64,000 nt of DNA from an uncultured Bacteroidales bacterium (lineage in GTDB: Bacteria > Bacteroidota > Bacteroidia > Bacteroidales > Paludibacteraceae). Of the stretch, positions 34,530 to 44,792 are shown piece after piece. Numbering within the stretch: position 1 is the first letter of the stretch; each line of letters opens with the position of its first letter. A program made the position numbers and the translations under genes. Location: assembly GCA_902784585.1 (NCBI GenBank), contig CACZVM010000006.1:33793-97792 (forward strand), written 5' to 3'. The notes beneath the pieces were generated by a model. That model searched no databases, was not told the origin of the DNA, and saw nothing but the letters and a program-made list of their open reading frames with translations.

Positions 34530-37500
34530 ATGAAACGATTTAATGAATACAAACAACTGAACCTGCCGCAGCTGAGCCATGAGGTGCTGGCGCAGTGGGA
34601 ACAAGAGAACCTGTTTGAAAAGAGCGTGACGACCCGTGAGGGCCATCCGCAATTCCTCTTCTTCGAGGGACCTCCTTCGGCCAACGGCAAACCAGGTATC
34701 CACCACGTGATGGCACGTACCATCAAGGATACGTTCTGCCGTTTCAAGACCATGCAGGGATTTCAGGTACGCCGCAAAGCCGGATGGGACACCCACGGCC
34801 TGCCCGTAGAACTCGGCGTAGAGAAAATGCTGGGTATCACCAAGGAGGACATCGGCAAGAAGATATCGGTGGACGAGTACAACGCCGCCTGCCGCCGCGA
34901 GGTGATGAAATACACCAAGGAGTGGACCGAACTGACCAAACAGATGGGTTACTGGGTAGATCTGGACAACCCCTATATCACCTACGACAACAAGTATATC
35001 GAGACGCTCTGGTACCTGCTGAAGGAACTCTACAAGAAAGGCTATCTCTACAAGGGTTATACCATCCAGCCCTACTCGCCGGCTGCGGGTACGGGTCTGA
35101 GTAGCCATGAGCTGAACCAACCGGGCTGCTACCGCGATGTGAAGGACCTGACATGTACGGCGAAGTTCCATCTCAAAGACGGACGCTATATCATCGCTTG
35201 GACGACCACTCCGTGGACGCTGCCGAGCAATACCGCGTTGTGCGTGGGGCCGAAGATCGATTATATCGAAGTGGTAACGCCTAACGGAGATCACATCATC
35301 CTTGCGGAAGCACGTCTGGACGCATATAAGAAAGAGCTGTGCGGCGTGGATGCGGACGGCAATACACTCGAACCGAAGATCGTAGCGCGTTACAAGGGTA
35401 CGGACCTTGTGGGACTGGAGTACGATCCGCTGTTCCCCTGGGTGAAACTGGAGAACGCATGGAAGGTTATTCCGGGTGATTACGTAACGACCGAAGACGG
35501 TACGGGTATCGTACACATCGCGCCTACCTTTGGTGCAGACGACAAGAAAGTGGCAGACGCAGCCGGTGTACCGGGACTCTATTTCCAGACCAAAGCGAAC
35601 GGTCCGCGTCCGATGGTGGACTTCACCGGCAAGTACTGGAAGATAGACGATCTGGACGAAGCGTGGGTGAAGGAGCATCTGGATGTGGAGCTGTACGGCC
35701 ATTACGCCGGCCGGTTCGTTAAGAACGCCTACGACCCGACGCTGACGGACAAAGACGAGAGTCTCGACCTGCACCTGTGTCTGGAGATGAAGCAGGACGG
35801 ACGTCTGTTCAAGACCGAGAAGCACGTCCACTCCTATCCGCATTGCTGGCGTACCGACAAGCCGGTTCTCTACTACCCGCTGGACAGCTGGTTCATCCGC
35901 TCCACCATGGCACGCGACGAGATGATCGCGCTCAACCAGACCATCAACTGGCAACCGGAGAGCACGGGAACAGGACGTTTTGGTCAGTGGCTCAACAACC
36001 TCAATGACTGGAACCTGAGCCGTAGCCGTTACTGGGGCACTCCGCTGCCTATCTGGCGCACTGAGGACGGACAAGAGGAAATCTGTATCGGCTCGATTGC
36101 CGAACTGTTCGCTGAAATAGACAAATCCGTCAAGGCCGGTTTCATGCCTGCTAACCCGTGGCCGAAGCACGTGCCGGGCGATTACTCTAAAGAGAACTAC
36201 GACCCGTCGGTTATCGACCTGCACCGTCCGTATGTGGACAGCATCGTCCTTGTCTCGGCTTCGGGTAAACCCATGAAGCGCGAACTCGACCTCATCGACG
36301 TATGGTTCGACAGCGGCGCGATGCCTTATGCACAGAACCACTATCCCTTCGAGAACGCCGACCTGCCGCGCACAGCCGACTTCATCTCTGAGGGTGTCGA
36401 CCAGACCCGCGGATGGTTCTTCACGCTGCACGCGATACACACGATGATAGAAGGCACGGTAGCCTACAAAAACGTCATCAGCAACGGACTCGTGCTCGAC
36501 AAGAACGGCAACAAGATGAGCAAACGTCTCGGCAACGCCGTGGATCCCTTCGGCGCACTAGAGACCTACGGCGCCGACCCCGTCCGCTGGTATATGCTGA
36601 CCAACTCCAGCCCGTGGGAGAACCTGAAGTTCGACCCCGAAGGCGTGGACGAGGTACGCCGCAAATTCTTCGGCACGCTCTACAATACCTACGGTTTCTT
36701 CGCCCTCTATGCCAACGTGGACGGCTGGGAACATACGCCAAATCAGACTAACGAGACACAATCGAGAGAGAATCGGAACGGAGTTATTAGCGGGGTAAAA
36801 GCAGTTTTCTCCGAGATTGACCGCTGGATTCTCTCCAAACTGAACTCGCTCATCAAAGAGGTGACCGAGGCCTACGAAGCCTACGAACCCACCAAGGCCG
36901 GTCGCGCCATCAGCGATTTCGTACAGGACGACCTCTCCAACTGGTACGTGCGTCTTAACCGCAAACGTTTCTGGGGTGGCAGCATGGACGCGGACAAACA
37001 GGCGGCCTACGAGACGCTGTACACCTGTCTGAAGACCGTGGCGCAACTGATGGCACCCAACGCACCGTTCTTTGCCGATCGTCTCTACCGTGACCTCACG
37101 GGTGAAACAGTACACCTCAGCCAATGGCCCAAAGCCGATGCCGAAGCCATAGACGAAGTCTTAGAGCGCCAGATGTTCCTTGCGCAGCAAGCGACGAGCA
37201 TGATCCTCAGTCTCCGCAAGCGCGCAGAGAAGAACGTACGTCAACCGCTCCAGAAAGCCGTTATACCGACGCCTGACCAGGAGACAACCGATGCGCTTCT
37301 CCACGTTGCTGACCTCATCAAATCAGAGGTTAACGTCAAGGAACTCGTCATCGTTCCGGCCGAGCAGAGTGAGATACGTCTGGTGAAGAAAATCAAACCG
37401 CAGTTCAAAGTGCTGGGCAAGAAAGTGGGTGCGCAGATGAAAGCCATCGCCGCCGCCATCGCCCAGATGAGTCAGGACGACATCGCACGCATGGAAGCCG

Positions 37501-37892
37501 ACGGACAGTTCACGCTGCTGGACTATACACTCGTACCCGAAGACGTGGAGATCGTGACCGAAGATATGCCGGGCTGGCTCGTGGCGAACAACGGTATCCT
37601 TACTATCGCCCTCGACATCGAACTGAACGATGCGCTCATTGAAGAAGGAATAGCCCGCGAATTGATCAACCGTATTCAGAACCTGCGTAAGTCGAGTGGT
37701 CTGGAGATCACCGACCGCATCCGCATCACACTGGAAGACAGAGAGGAGATCCACAACGCCGTGCTCCACTGCAGCGAATACATCGCATCGCAAGTGCTGG
37801 CGACAACGATCAGCCTCGAGCCGTCAGTAAGCAGCGAGCAGAAACTGGAGATGGACGGATACAACGTAAAGATAAACTTACAAAAAGCATAA
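34530..37892 (+). CDS. ileS: Isoleucyl-tRNA synthetase
   Basis: 1120 residues, class I synthetase of the larger type. HIGH counterpart GIHHVMA with His58 and His59; KMSKR at 662-666 (NKMSKRLGN); the CP1 editing domain is present (TTTPWTLPSNTALCVG). Near residues 735-765 a stretch (TPNQTNETQSRENRNGVIS) interrupts the usual path from YANVDG to EIDRWILS; its DNA is richer in A/T than the surroundings and it looks like an insert. The C-terminal anticodon-binding part is complete. A short lipoprotein gene follows after 4 nt. Confidence 0.96.
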   Translation: MKRFNEYKQLNLPQLSHEVLAQWEQENLFEKSVTTREGHPQFLFFEGPPSANGKPGIHHVMARTIKDTFCRFKTMQGFQVRRKAGWDTHGLPVELGVEKMLGITKEDIGKKISVDEYNAACRREVMKYTKEWTELTKQMGYWVDLDNPYITYDNKYIETLWYLLKELYKKGYLYKGYTIQPYSPAAGTGLSSHELNQPGCYRDVKDLTCTAKFHLKDGRYIIAWTTTPWTLPSNTALCVGPKIDYIEVVTPNGDHIILAEARLDAYKKELCGVDADGNTLEPKIVARYKGTDLVGLEYDPLFPWVKLENAWKVIPGDYVTTEDGTGIVHIAPTFGADDKKVADAAGVPGLYFQTKANGPRPMVDFTGKYWKIDDLDEAWVKEHLDVELYGHYAGRFVKNAYDPTLTDKDESLDLHLCLEMKQDGRLFKTEKHVHSYPHCWRTDKPVLYYPLDSWFIRSTMARDEMIALNQTINWQPESTGTGRFGQWLNNLNDWNLSRSRYWGTPLPIWRTEDGQEEICIGSIAELFAEIDKSVKAGFMPANPWPKHVPGDYSKENYDPSVIDLHRPYVDSIVLVSASGKPMKRELDLIDVWFDSGAMPYAQNHYPFENADLPRTADFISEGVDQTRGWFFTLHAIHTMIEGTVAYKNVISNGLVLDKNGNKMSKRLGNAVDPFGALETYGADPVRWYMLTNSSPWENLKFDPEGVDEVRRKFFGTLYNTYGFFALYANVDGWEHTPNQTNETQSRENRNGVISGVKAVFSEIDRWILSKLNSLIKEVTEAYEAYEPTKAGRAISDFVQDDLSNWYVRLNRKRFWGGSMDADKQAAYETLYTCLKTVAQLMAPNAPFFADRLYRDLTGETVHLSQWPKADAEAIDEVLERQMFLAQQATSMILSLRKRAEKNVRQPLQKAVIPTPDQETTDALLHVADLIKSEVNVKELVIVPAEQSEIRLVKKIKPQFKVLGKKVGAQMKAIAAAIAQMSQDDIARMEADGQFTLLDYTLVPEDVEIVTEDMPGWLVANNGILTIALDIELNDALIEEGIARELINRIQNLRKSSGLEITDRIRITLEDREEIHNAVLHCSEYIASQVLATTISLEPSVSSEQKLEMDGYNVKINLQKA

Positions 37893-37896
37893 GCAT

Positions 37897-38340
37897 ATGA
37901 AAAACTTCAAATTGTTTTTGGTAGCCCTGGTGGGCATTGCGTTGAGTAGTTGTTCGATGATGGACAAAGACACCAACTATCAGATAAGTGATCTGCAAGG
38001 ACTTTGGGTGGAGAACAATACCGAGCACTATGTACGCTTCACCACCGAACAGAGCGATGAGAATCCGTACCTGCTCGGCCGCGAGTGGCACGAGGATGAC
38101 CCCGCTGGAGCTGTATATGAAGAATATTTGCTCGAGCAACGTCAACGCGACGGTTTCCCCGGTAACGGTTGGTTCAAATACTGGCTCGAGACCAGCGGTA
38201 AGTTGACGGAGATCCACTTCATGGATAACGGCGGTGCTGAGATACCCAAGGTGTATATTGTCACCAAGCTGAACTCCACCACGCTGGAGTACTACAACAA
38301 AGACTATAAGAACGAGAAATACTACTTCACTCGTAAGTAA
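37897..38340 (+). CDS. Small lipoprotein, lipocalin-like size, function unknown
   Basis: 147 residues with lipobox LSSC (Cys19) after a standard signal peptide. The mature part (LQGLWVENNTEHYVRFTTEQ ... NSTTLEYYNKDYKNEKYYFTRK) is rich in Tyr and beta strands and starts with a 'GLW' motif as in lipocalin-like domains, but no family can be named with confidence. It sits 4 nt after ileS and 8 nt before the AsmA gene, so it is probably in one transcript with them. Confidence 0.7.
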   Translation: MKNFKLFLVALVGIALSSCSMMDKDTNYQISDLQGLWVENNTEHYVRFTTEQSDENPYLLGREWHEDDPAGAVYEEYLLEQRQRDGFPGNGWFKYWLETSGKLTEIHFMDNGGAEIPKVYIVTKLNSTTLEYYNKDYKNEKYYFTRK

Positions 38341-38348
38341 TCACAGCT

Positions 38349-41300
38349 ATGAAAGCATTGAAAATCATCGGTTGGACGCTGTTGAGCATCGTGCTGCTGG
38401 TGGTGGCAGTAGTCACCATCGCGTGCTATGTCATCTTCACGCCGGAGCGTCTGACACCTATCGCCCGTCAAGTGGCAGACAAATACGTGACCTGCGAGCA
38501 CGAGATCGGTAGCGTGGATCTGACCTTCTTCTCCACCTTCCCCTATTTTGGCGTAGCTATCAGTGATGTCACACTCATCAATCCGATGAGCGGTGCGCAG
38601 TCCGACACCTTGTTGGCTGTACCCGAGTTGCTGCTGTCGGTTAAGTTGCTGGACGCCATCGATGGCAACATCTACATCAAACAATGCCGCCTGAAGGACG
38701 CTACTGCCAATATCTACATCGCTGAGGACGGACAGACCAATTTTGATATCTTCAGCATCCCCGAAAGCGAGAAAGACACCACCGACACTGTGGCCGGTTG
38801 GCAACTGCGTTCGCTCGAGTGGGACGATGCTATCTCGGTGACTGCACCTACGCTCTCGTTCATCGACCGCAAAGATACGATCTCCGCCACCCTGCACAAC
38901 ACGGCGATCAGCCTGACGGCGCTGGAGGAGAAAGGTATGCGCGGTGCACGACTCGACCTCAAGAGCGAGGATGTCAATGCGGAAGTCAAGGGTGTACCTT
39001 ATGCGGAGAACCTGCTCGTCCAACTGCGTCTGCCGGCCCTGATGGCCAAAGAGAACAGTCCGGAGCGTATCCTCATCGATGGTACACGCCTGCAAGTGAA
39101 CGAGTTTGAACTGTCGCTGGACGGCGAAATAGGTACACCCGACCTAAGCAGCAACACCTATAACATGGACCTGCTGCTGAAGACCGGCAGTCTGGACATC
39201 CAGTCGGTGCTGGCACTCGTGCCGCAGCACTTCCTGGAGGCAATGAAGGATGTGGATATACGCGGTGAGTTGTCGCTGGAGGCCACCGCCAAGGGTACGT
39301 ACAACGACTCCGTCATGCCCGTCATCGCCGCCCATGTGGAACTGGACGATGCCATGGCGGCCTACAAACCCGTGCCCTACCCGCTGCATGACGTTGCACT
39401 CAAGGCAGATGCCGTCATCGACCTCAACAACGGCAAGGCTTCCAACGTGACGATCCATCAGTTGAACGCCAAGACCAAACAGACCTCTGTCTCTGCCAAG
39501 GGACAGATAGACGAACTGCTGGCCGATATGCTGATGAACCTGCAGTTGAAACTAGATGCCAACCTGCCCGACTTCGCATATTATCTACCCAAAGAGATGA
39601 CCTTGACGGGTCGTGCCAAGGGTGATGCAAGCATGAAGATGCGTCTGAGCGACCTGCAGCAGATGCGTCTGCAGCGCGGCAAGATACGTGCCGAACTGGA
39701 CCTGACGGATGTTCATTACGCGATGGACTCGATGGTGGCTGACCTACCGAAGACACATGCACTCGTGCGACTGCCCAACCCCACTCCTTCACACGAAAAA
39801 GTCAACTGGGCACGCATCGACATGCAGACCAAACAGGTGGATTTCTCCATGATCGAGCAACTGAATGCACGTCTGCTCGCTTCGGACATCCAGCTGGAAG
39901 CCGGCAACGTACTCAGCAAAGATCCCGTAATCTATGCAGCGCTGGCACTGCAGACAGATGCACCGCTGATGGTAGTGATGGACAGCATAGGTGGCACCAT
40001 CGATGCACCGCAGATGACGGCCTACGTAGAATATAACACCAAAGATAAAAATATCCTGCCTGTGGCTAAAGCCACACTTGATTGCCAGAACTTCACCGGC
40101 TACTACAGCAACGACCGCGCCGATCTCAAGAAGACCCATATGGAGGCTTCGCTCAGCGGCGGACACCAAGACAAGTCGGCACCGGTGATGAAAGCCAAAC
40201 TACATACCACCGCCTTCAAGGGAAACATGGGCGATGAGTTGGCCGCACAGACCGACCTGCTGAATCTGGAAGCTGCAGCCCGCTACAACAAGAAGGGCGA
40301 GAACTTCCTGCTACAGTGGAACCCACGCGTCAAAGTCAACCTGCGCAACGGTGTCCTCTCAATGCCGGAGCGTCTGCCGGAGAACGTGATCATCCCCACG
40401 ATCGACTTCAACTATTCCAACCACGAGATGGCGATCAACAGCGCCCGTGTGGAGTTGGGTCAATCGGACCTGAACATGAAGGGTAACGTGCGCAATATAG
40501 GTAGATGGTTCCGCCATGAGGATATTCTGGAAGGCGAATTGGACATCGTCAGCGATCACTGCAACGCCAATCAGCTGATCGAATGGTTCTCCGCCGACAA
40601 GGGTTCGGAGGAGACCGCCACAGCACAAGCGGCTCCGGATCCTGCCCCTGCTGCCGCACCGGCTGACAGCACGAAGAAAGAGATAGACCCCTTCCTCGTG
40701 CCGACGGATGTCAACCTAGCTATCAAGACACACATGCGCGAAGTGGAGATCTTCAATCAGGTGGCACGTGACCTGAAGGGTGGTCTGTACGTGAAGGACG
40801 GTACGCTCATCCTCGATGAGATGGGCTTCGTCTGCCGTGCCGCCAAGTTGCAGTTGACCGCCATGTACCGCACACCGCGTCGCAATCATCTCTATCTGGG
40901 TCTGGACTATCATATGCTGCAGATCAACATAGACGAACTGATCTCGATGATACCTAACCTGGAGCAGATGGTGCCGATGCTGAGCAGCTTCAAGGGTGCG
41001 GCGGAGTTCCACCTGGCCGCAGAGACCTATCTGAACAGCCAGTACCAACCGAAGATGAGTACCCTGCGCGGTGCCGCTTCGCTGACGGGTAAAGACCTCG
41101 TCGTGATGGACGGTGCCACCTTCAGCAAGATCAGCAAGCTGCTGCTCTTCAACAAGAAGACAGAGAACCGCATCGACAGCATCAATGCGGAGATGACCGT
41201 TTATAAGAACGAGATAGATATCTACCCGCTCTGCGTACAGATGGACAACTACATGGTGGCGCTGGGTGGAAGACACAATACCGACATGACTTTCAACTAC

Positions 41301-41495
41301 GACATCAACGTGCTGCGTCCTATCTACCTGGGCGTGAACGTGAGCGGAAACATCGACAACCTGAAGATCAGGTTGGCTAAGTGTAAGTTTGCACAGGACT
41401 TCCGTCCACATTGGTACCAGAAGGTGGACACCCAGTCGCTCGAACTGCGTGAGCGTATCAAGCGGTCGATGGAGAAGAATGTGCGCATCGAATAG
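38349..41495 (+). CDS. AsmA-family envelope protein
   Basis: 1048 residues. One N-terminal membrane helix (about 7-29) followed by a long periplasmic region of repeated beta strands. The beginning (FTPERLTPIARQVADKY, IGSVDLTFFSTFPYFGVAISDVTL) is that of the AsmA/TamB-like superfamily, and the AsmA_2 end (about 850-1010) is present. These proteins form long grooves that carry phospholipids between inner and outer membranes. An Ala/Pro-rich linker lies at about 758-778. It follows the lipoprotein gene with an 8-nt gap. Confidence 0.88.
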   Translation: MKALKIIGWTLLSIVLLVVAVVTIACYVIFTPERLTPIARQVADKYVTCEHEIGSVDLTFFSTFPYFGVAISDVTLINPMSGAQSDTLLAVPELLLSVKLLDAIDGNIYIKQCRLKDATANIYIAEDGQTNFDIFSIPESEKDTTDTVAGWQLRSLEWDDAISVTAPTLSFIDRKDTISATLHNTAISLTALEEKGMRGARLDLKSEDVNAEVKGVPYAENLLVQLRLPALMAKENSPERILIDGTRLQVNEFELSLDGEIGTPDLSSNTYNMDLLLKTGSLDIQSVLALVPQHFLEAMKDVDIRGELSLEATAKGTYNDSVMPVIAAHVELDDAMAAYKPVPYPLHDVALKADAVIDLNNGKASNVTIHQLNAKTKQTSVSAKGQIDELLADMLMNLQLKLDANLPDFAYYLPKEMTLTGRAKGDASMKMRLSDLQQMRLQRGKIRAELDLTDVHYAMDSMVADLPKTHALVRLPNPTPSHEKVNWARIDMQTKQVDFSMIEQLNARLLASDIQLEAGNVLSKDPVIYAALALQTDAPLMVVMDSIGGTIDAPQMTAYVEYNTKDKNILPVAKATLDCQNFTGYYSNDRADLKKTHMEASLSGGHQDKSAPVMKAKLHTTAFKGNMGDELAAQTDLLNLEAAARYNKKGENFLLQWNPRVKVNLRNGVLSMPERLPENVIIPTIDFNYSNHEMAINSARVELGQSDLNMKGNVRNIGRWFRHEDILEGELDIVSDHCNANQLIEWFSADKGSEETATAQAAPDPAPAAAPADSTKKEIDPFLVPTDVNLAIKTHMREVEIFNQVARDLKGGLYVKDGTLILDEMGFVCRAAKLQLTAMYRTPRRNHLYLGLDYHMLQINIDELISMIPNLEQMVPMLSSFKGAAEFHLAAETYLNSQYQPKMSTLRGAASLTGKDLVVMDGATFSKISKLLLFNKKTENRIDSINAEMTVYKNEIDIYPLCVQMDNYMVALGGRHNTDMTFNYDINVLRPIYLGVNVSGNIDNLKIRLAKCKFAQDFRPHWYQKVDTQSLELRERIKRSMEKNVRIE

Positions 41496-41527
41496 TGGAA
41501 CGTTTAGTGTTTATAGAAAAAAGACAT

Positions 41528-43642
41528 ATGAAAAAGATTTTGACAGGAGCAATCGCAATGATCCTACTTGCTTGTACAACATCCAACCCGCTGTTGGAGC
41601 AACCTAAGAACGAATATGGCATTCCTGCTTTCGACCAAGTCAAGCCGGAACATTATCTGCCTGCTTTCGAGGCGGCTATCGCCGAGCAGAAAGCGGAGAT
41701 CGATGCCATCGTCAACAACCCCGCCGAACCGACCTTCGACAACACCATCGTGGCATTGGACCGCACCGGCATGACGCTGGAGCGCGTAGCCGGTGTGTTC
41801 TTCAACGTGCTCGAGGCTGACGGCGACGACGAGATGAACGCCATCGCCGAGAAGGTGAGTCCCATGATGAGCGAACTGAGCGACGGTATCATCCTCAACG
41901 AGGCATTGTTCCAGCGCGTTAAGTTCGTCTATGACATGCGTGACCAACTCGGTCTCAACACCGAGCAGATGCGTCTTGTCACGGAGACCTACAAACACTT
42001 TGCCGACAATGGTGCCAACCTGCCCGAAGAGCAGAAAGAGCGGCTGAAAGAGATCAACCAGGAACTGGGGCTGCTCTCCCTGAAGTTCGGTAACAACGTC
42101 GTAGCAGAGACCAATGCCTGCCAGCGCTTCGTGACCGACGAAGCCCAACTGAAAGGTCTTCCGGAGAGCGCCAAAGCCGCAGCAGCCGAGGAGGCTGAAG
42201 CAGCCGGTCACCCGGGAGAGTGGCTCTTCACACCCAAGCGCACCAGTTTCACTCCGGTGCTGCAGTACTGCGAGAACCGCGACCTGCGCAAACAGCTGCT
42301 CATGGACTACACCACACGCGCCAACCACGACAACGAAAACGACAACAAATCCGTCATCGTACGTGAGATGGAACTGCGCATAGAGAAAGCCCAACTCTTC
42401 GGCTACAACAACCCTGCCGATTATATCCTGGCGGATTGTATGGCTAAGGACCATAAGACTGTGGACGCCTTCCTGGCTTCCGTCTGGGCACCGTCACTCG
42501 CTGCTGCCAAACGGGAGGCCGCTGCGCTGCAAGAGATGATGGATGCAGAGAAGATGGCCGAGGATCCGCACACTGACATACAGGTACTGCTGCAGCCTTG
42601 GGACTGGTGGTTCTACGCAGAGAAACTTCGCAAGGCCAAATATGCGCTGGACGAAGAGGAGCTGAAGCCCTATTTCGAACTGAACAACGTACGCAAGGGT
42701 GCTTTCGGCGTAGCCGAGAAACTCTACGGCATCCGCTTTGAGAAGTTGGAAAACATGCCGGTGTACAATCCGGAGGTGGAAGTCTTCAAGGTGACCGAGG
42801 CCGACGGTACGTTTGTCGGTATCCTGATGACCGACTATTTCCCCCGCTCCGGCAAACGCCCGGGCGCATGGATGAACAACATCGTGCCGCAGTATATCGA
42901 TGCGGAGGGCGTAGATCATCGCCCCGTGATCATCAACGTGGGTAATTTCAACAAGCCTACGGCAGGCAACCCCTCGCTACTGTCGATGGATGATGTGGAG
43001 ACGCTGTTCCATGAGTTCGGTCATGCCCTGCACGGCCTGCTCAGCAAGGCGCACTACAAGAGCCTTAGCGGCACGAACACGCCGCGTGACTTTGTCGAAC
43101 TGCCTAGCCAGTTTATGGAGAACTACGCCTACCAGCCCGAGGTACTGAAGACCTATGCCTTCCACTACCAAACGGGAGAGATTATTCCCGACTCGCTGAT
43201 AGAGAAGATCAACAAGGCCGGTACGTTCAATCAGGGCTTCGTGACCACCGAACTACTCTCGGCTTCTATCCTCGACATGAACTTCCATGAGTTGACCACG
43301 GCCGACAGCCTGGATGTGAATGCCTTTGAGAAACAGAGTCTGGAGCAGATGGGCATGATCGACGAGATCATCGTGCGCTATCGTCCTACGTTCTACAACC
43401 ACATCTTCACCACCGGCTACGAGGCAGGCTACTACAGCTACACCTGGTCGGCCGTGCTCGATGCAGACGCTTTTGCCGCGTTCAAGGAGACCGGCAACCT
43501 GTTTGAGCAGGAGACGGCCAAGCGTTTCCGCCACTTGCTGGAGCAGGGCGGCACGCGTGATGCCCACGAGCTCTATCTGGAGTTCCGCGGCAAAGAGGCT
43601 GACCCGCAACACCTGCTTCGCCGCAAGGGTTTTATTGAGTAA
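41528..43642 (+). CDS. M3-family peptidyl-dipeptidase (Dcp-like) lipoprotein
   Basis: 704 residues from ATG 41528; the in-frame GTG at 41495 would translate repeat-like junction DNA and spoil the signal peptide. Lipoprotein signal ends ILLAC. Zinc site HEFGHALHG with His495, Glu496, His499 and a downstream Glu ligand in the M3 helix; the M3 N-terminal helical domain (PAFEAAIAEQKAEIDAIVNN) is present. Oligopeptidases of this family cut peptides from protein digestion; the lipobox places this one in the periplasm or on the cell surface. Confidence 0.92.
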   Translation: MKKILTGAIAMILLACTTSNPLLEQPKNEYGIPAFDQVKPEHYLPAFEAAIAEQKAEIDAIVNNPAEPTFDNTIVALDRTGMTLERVAGVFFNVLEADGDDEMNAIAEKVSPMMSELSDGIILNEALFQRVKFVYDMRDQLGLNTEQMRLVTETYKHFADNGANLPEEQKERLKEINQELGLLSLKFGNNVVAETNACQRFVTDEAQLKGLPESAKAAAAEEAEAAGHPGEWLFTPKRTSFTPVLQYCENRDLRKQLLMDYTTRANHDNENDNKSVIVREMELRIEKAQLFGYNNPADYILADCMAKDHKTVDAFLASVWAPSLAAAKREAAALQEMMDAEKMAEDPHTDIQVLLQPWDWWFYAEKLRKAKYALDEEELKPYFELNNVRKGAFGVAEKLYGIRFEKLENMPVYNPEVEVFKVTEADGTFVGILMTDYFPRSGKRPGAWMNNIVPQYIDAEGVDHRPVIINVGNFNKPTAGNPSLLSMDDVETLFHEFGHALHGLLSKAHYKSLSGTNTPRDFVELPSQFMENYAYQPEVLKTYAFHYQTGEIIPDSLIEKINKAGTFNQGFVTTELLSASILDMNFHELTTADSLDVNAFEKQSLEQMGMIDEIIVRYRPTFYNHIFTTGYEAGYYSYTWSAVLDADAFAAFKETGNLFEQETAKRFRHLLEQGGTRDAHELYLEFRGKEADPQHLLRRKGFIE

Positions 43643-43671
43643 GAAAGCAATTGAAACGCGCAACACAAAAT

Positions 43672-44175
43672 ATGCTTTACCACTTATTGCCGGTAGTCTT
43701 TTGGCTGTTGGCAATAAGTGGTAGTGTGCTGCCCTTGCTCCTGGCAGCCCCCGACTCACCGTTCTCCTCGTTGACTTACCGGCTCGGTTTTGTGGTAGCC
43801 CTTCCTGCACTGCTTGTGATCGCCATCATGGCGCGTATCCAGCGTCACAGTTCGTCTGTGGAGCAATGTATGCACATGGGAGTACTGCTGGGCATAGCCT
43901 CTTATGCCATGCCTACGGTGGTCTTTCTGACCCTACCCGTATGGGCATACCTGATCTACCGCAACCTATTCAATCTGCGTTCTTTTATTGCCACTATTCT
44001 GGGCTATGCACTCATAGCCATTTGGGCTGCTGTCTTTATTGCATTAGGCTGGATTGGCAATCCTTGGGCTCACTTCTTTGCATCAGAAAACGCCCTTGGG
44101 TGGATTCCCTTAGGCGCTATCCTGCTGGCGTGGCTTGCTTCGGCCATCGCCCGTCAACAACTCCGTATTCGTTAA
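43672..44175 (+). CDS. Small polytopic membrane protein, unknown
   Basis: 167 residues from ATG 43672 (a TTG at 43651 is in frame). Five hydrophobic segments are visible, near residues 3-22, 34-53, 67-87, 100-125 and 140-158. No conserved motif was recognised. Its 3' end overlaps the 3' end of the convergent MBL hydrolase gene by 4 nt. It begins 29 nt after the M3 peptidase gene and is probably co-transcribed. Confidence 0.6.
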   Translation: MLYHLLPVVFWLLAISGSVLPLLLAAPDSPFSSLTYRLGFVVALPALLVIAIMARIQRHSSSVEQCMHMGVLLGIASYAMPTVVFLTLPVWAYLIYRNLFNLRSFIATILGYALIAIWAAVFIALGWIGNPWAHFFASENALGWIPLGAILLAWLASAIARQQLRIR

Positions 44176-44780
44176 TATCTACGCTCTGCTCCGATAGTCG
44201 TACTATCGCCATGGCCGGGCAGAACGTGTGTGTCAGCCGGAAGGGTGAAGAGCCTCTCCAGCGATTCTATCAGCTGGGCAGTACTGCCGCCGGGAAGATC
44301 GGTACGCCCGTAACCCATCCGGAAAAGGGTATCCCCGGCGAACAACACCTTCTCTTTCGACATATAGAAACACACGGAACCCGGTGTATGTCCCGGCGTG
44401 TGCAGCACTTCTATTCCCTGCTCGCATAGGGTCTCTGTCGCAGGTTCCTCCATCGGAAAAGGCTCTGGCTGCATCGGTACGCCAAACAAGTCGTACTGCT
44501 GCTGCATGGCTTGCGCCAGCGGGTGGTCGGACGCATGCATTTGTACGGGCAAGTGCCACTCTCGGCACGCCCATGCAGCCCCCCAGAGATGATCCAGATG
44601 ACCGTGCGTCGCCAGTATGGCTGTCAACTGCAGTCCCTGCGCCTGTATATAATTGCGCAGCATGGTCTGTTCGGCCCGGCCGCTGCATGCGGGGTCGATG
44701 AGCAGGGCGCGTCCTGCAGCATCGGAGACGACATAGGTGTTGGTCTGGAAAAGTCCGAAGGTGAATGATTGTATCTGCAT
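44172..44780 (-). CDS. MBL-fold metallohydrolase (glyoxalase II-like)
   Basis: 202 residues. Metal-binding motif THGHLDH (His59, His61, Asp63, His64), further ligands in HTPGHTPGS and AGDTLF, and LPGHGDST near the end. Size and motif order match the short glyoxalase II-like group (YcbL type), which hydrolyses thioesters. The C-terminal substrate-binding domain of true glyoxalase II is absent. Downstream of the radical SAM gene by 12 nt, so probably in the same transcript. Confidence 0.85.
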   Translation of the reverse strand: MQIQSFTFGLFQTNTYVVSDAAGRALLIDPACSGRAEQTMLRNYIQAQGLQLTAILATHGHLDHLWGAAWACREWHLPVQMHASDHPLAQAMQQQYDLFGVPMQPEPFPMEEPATETLCEQGIEVLHTPGHTPGSVCFYMSKEKVLFAGDTLFRMGYGRTDLPGGSTAQLIESLERLFTLPADTHVLPGHGDSTTIGAERRY

Positions 44781-44792
44781 AGCAGGCGGTAT

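Noticed and set aside
34515-36440. 641-codon frame antisense to ileS
   Set aside because: Shadow frame; ileS is certain from HIGH and KMSKR motifs.
41495-41527. GTG at 41495 as the start of the M3 peptidase
   Set aside because: The extension is repeat-like junction DNA and moves the lipoprotein signal away from the N-terminus.
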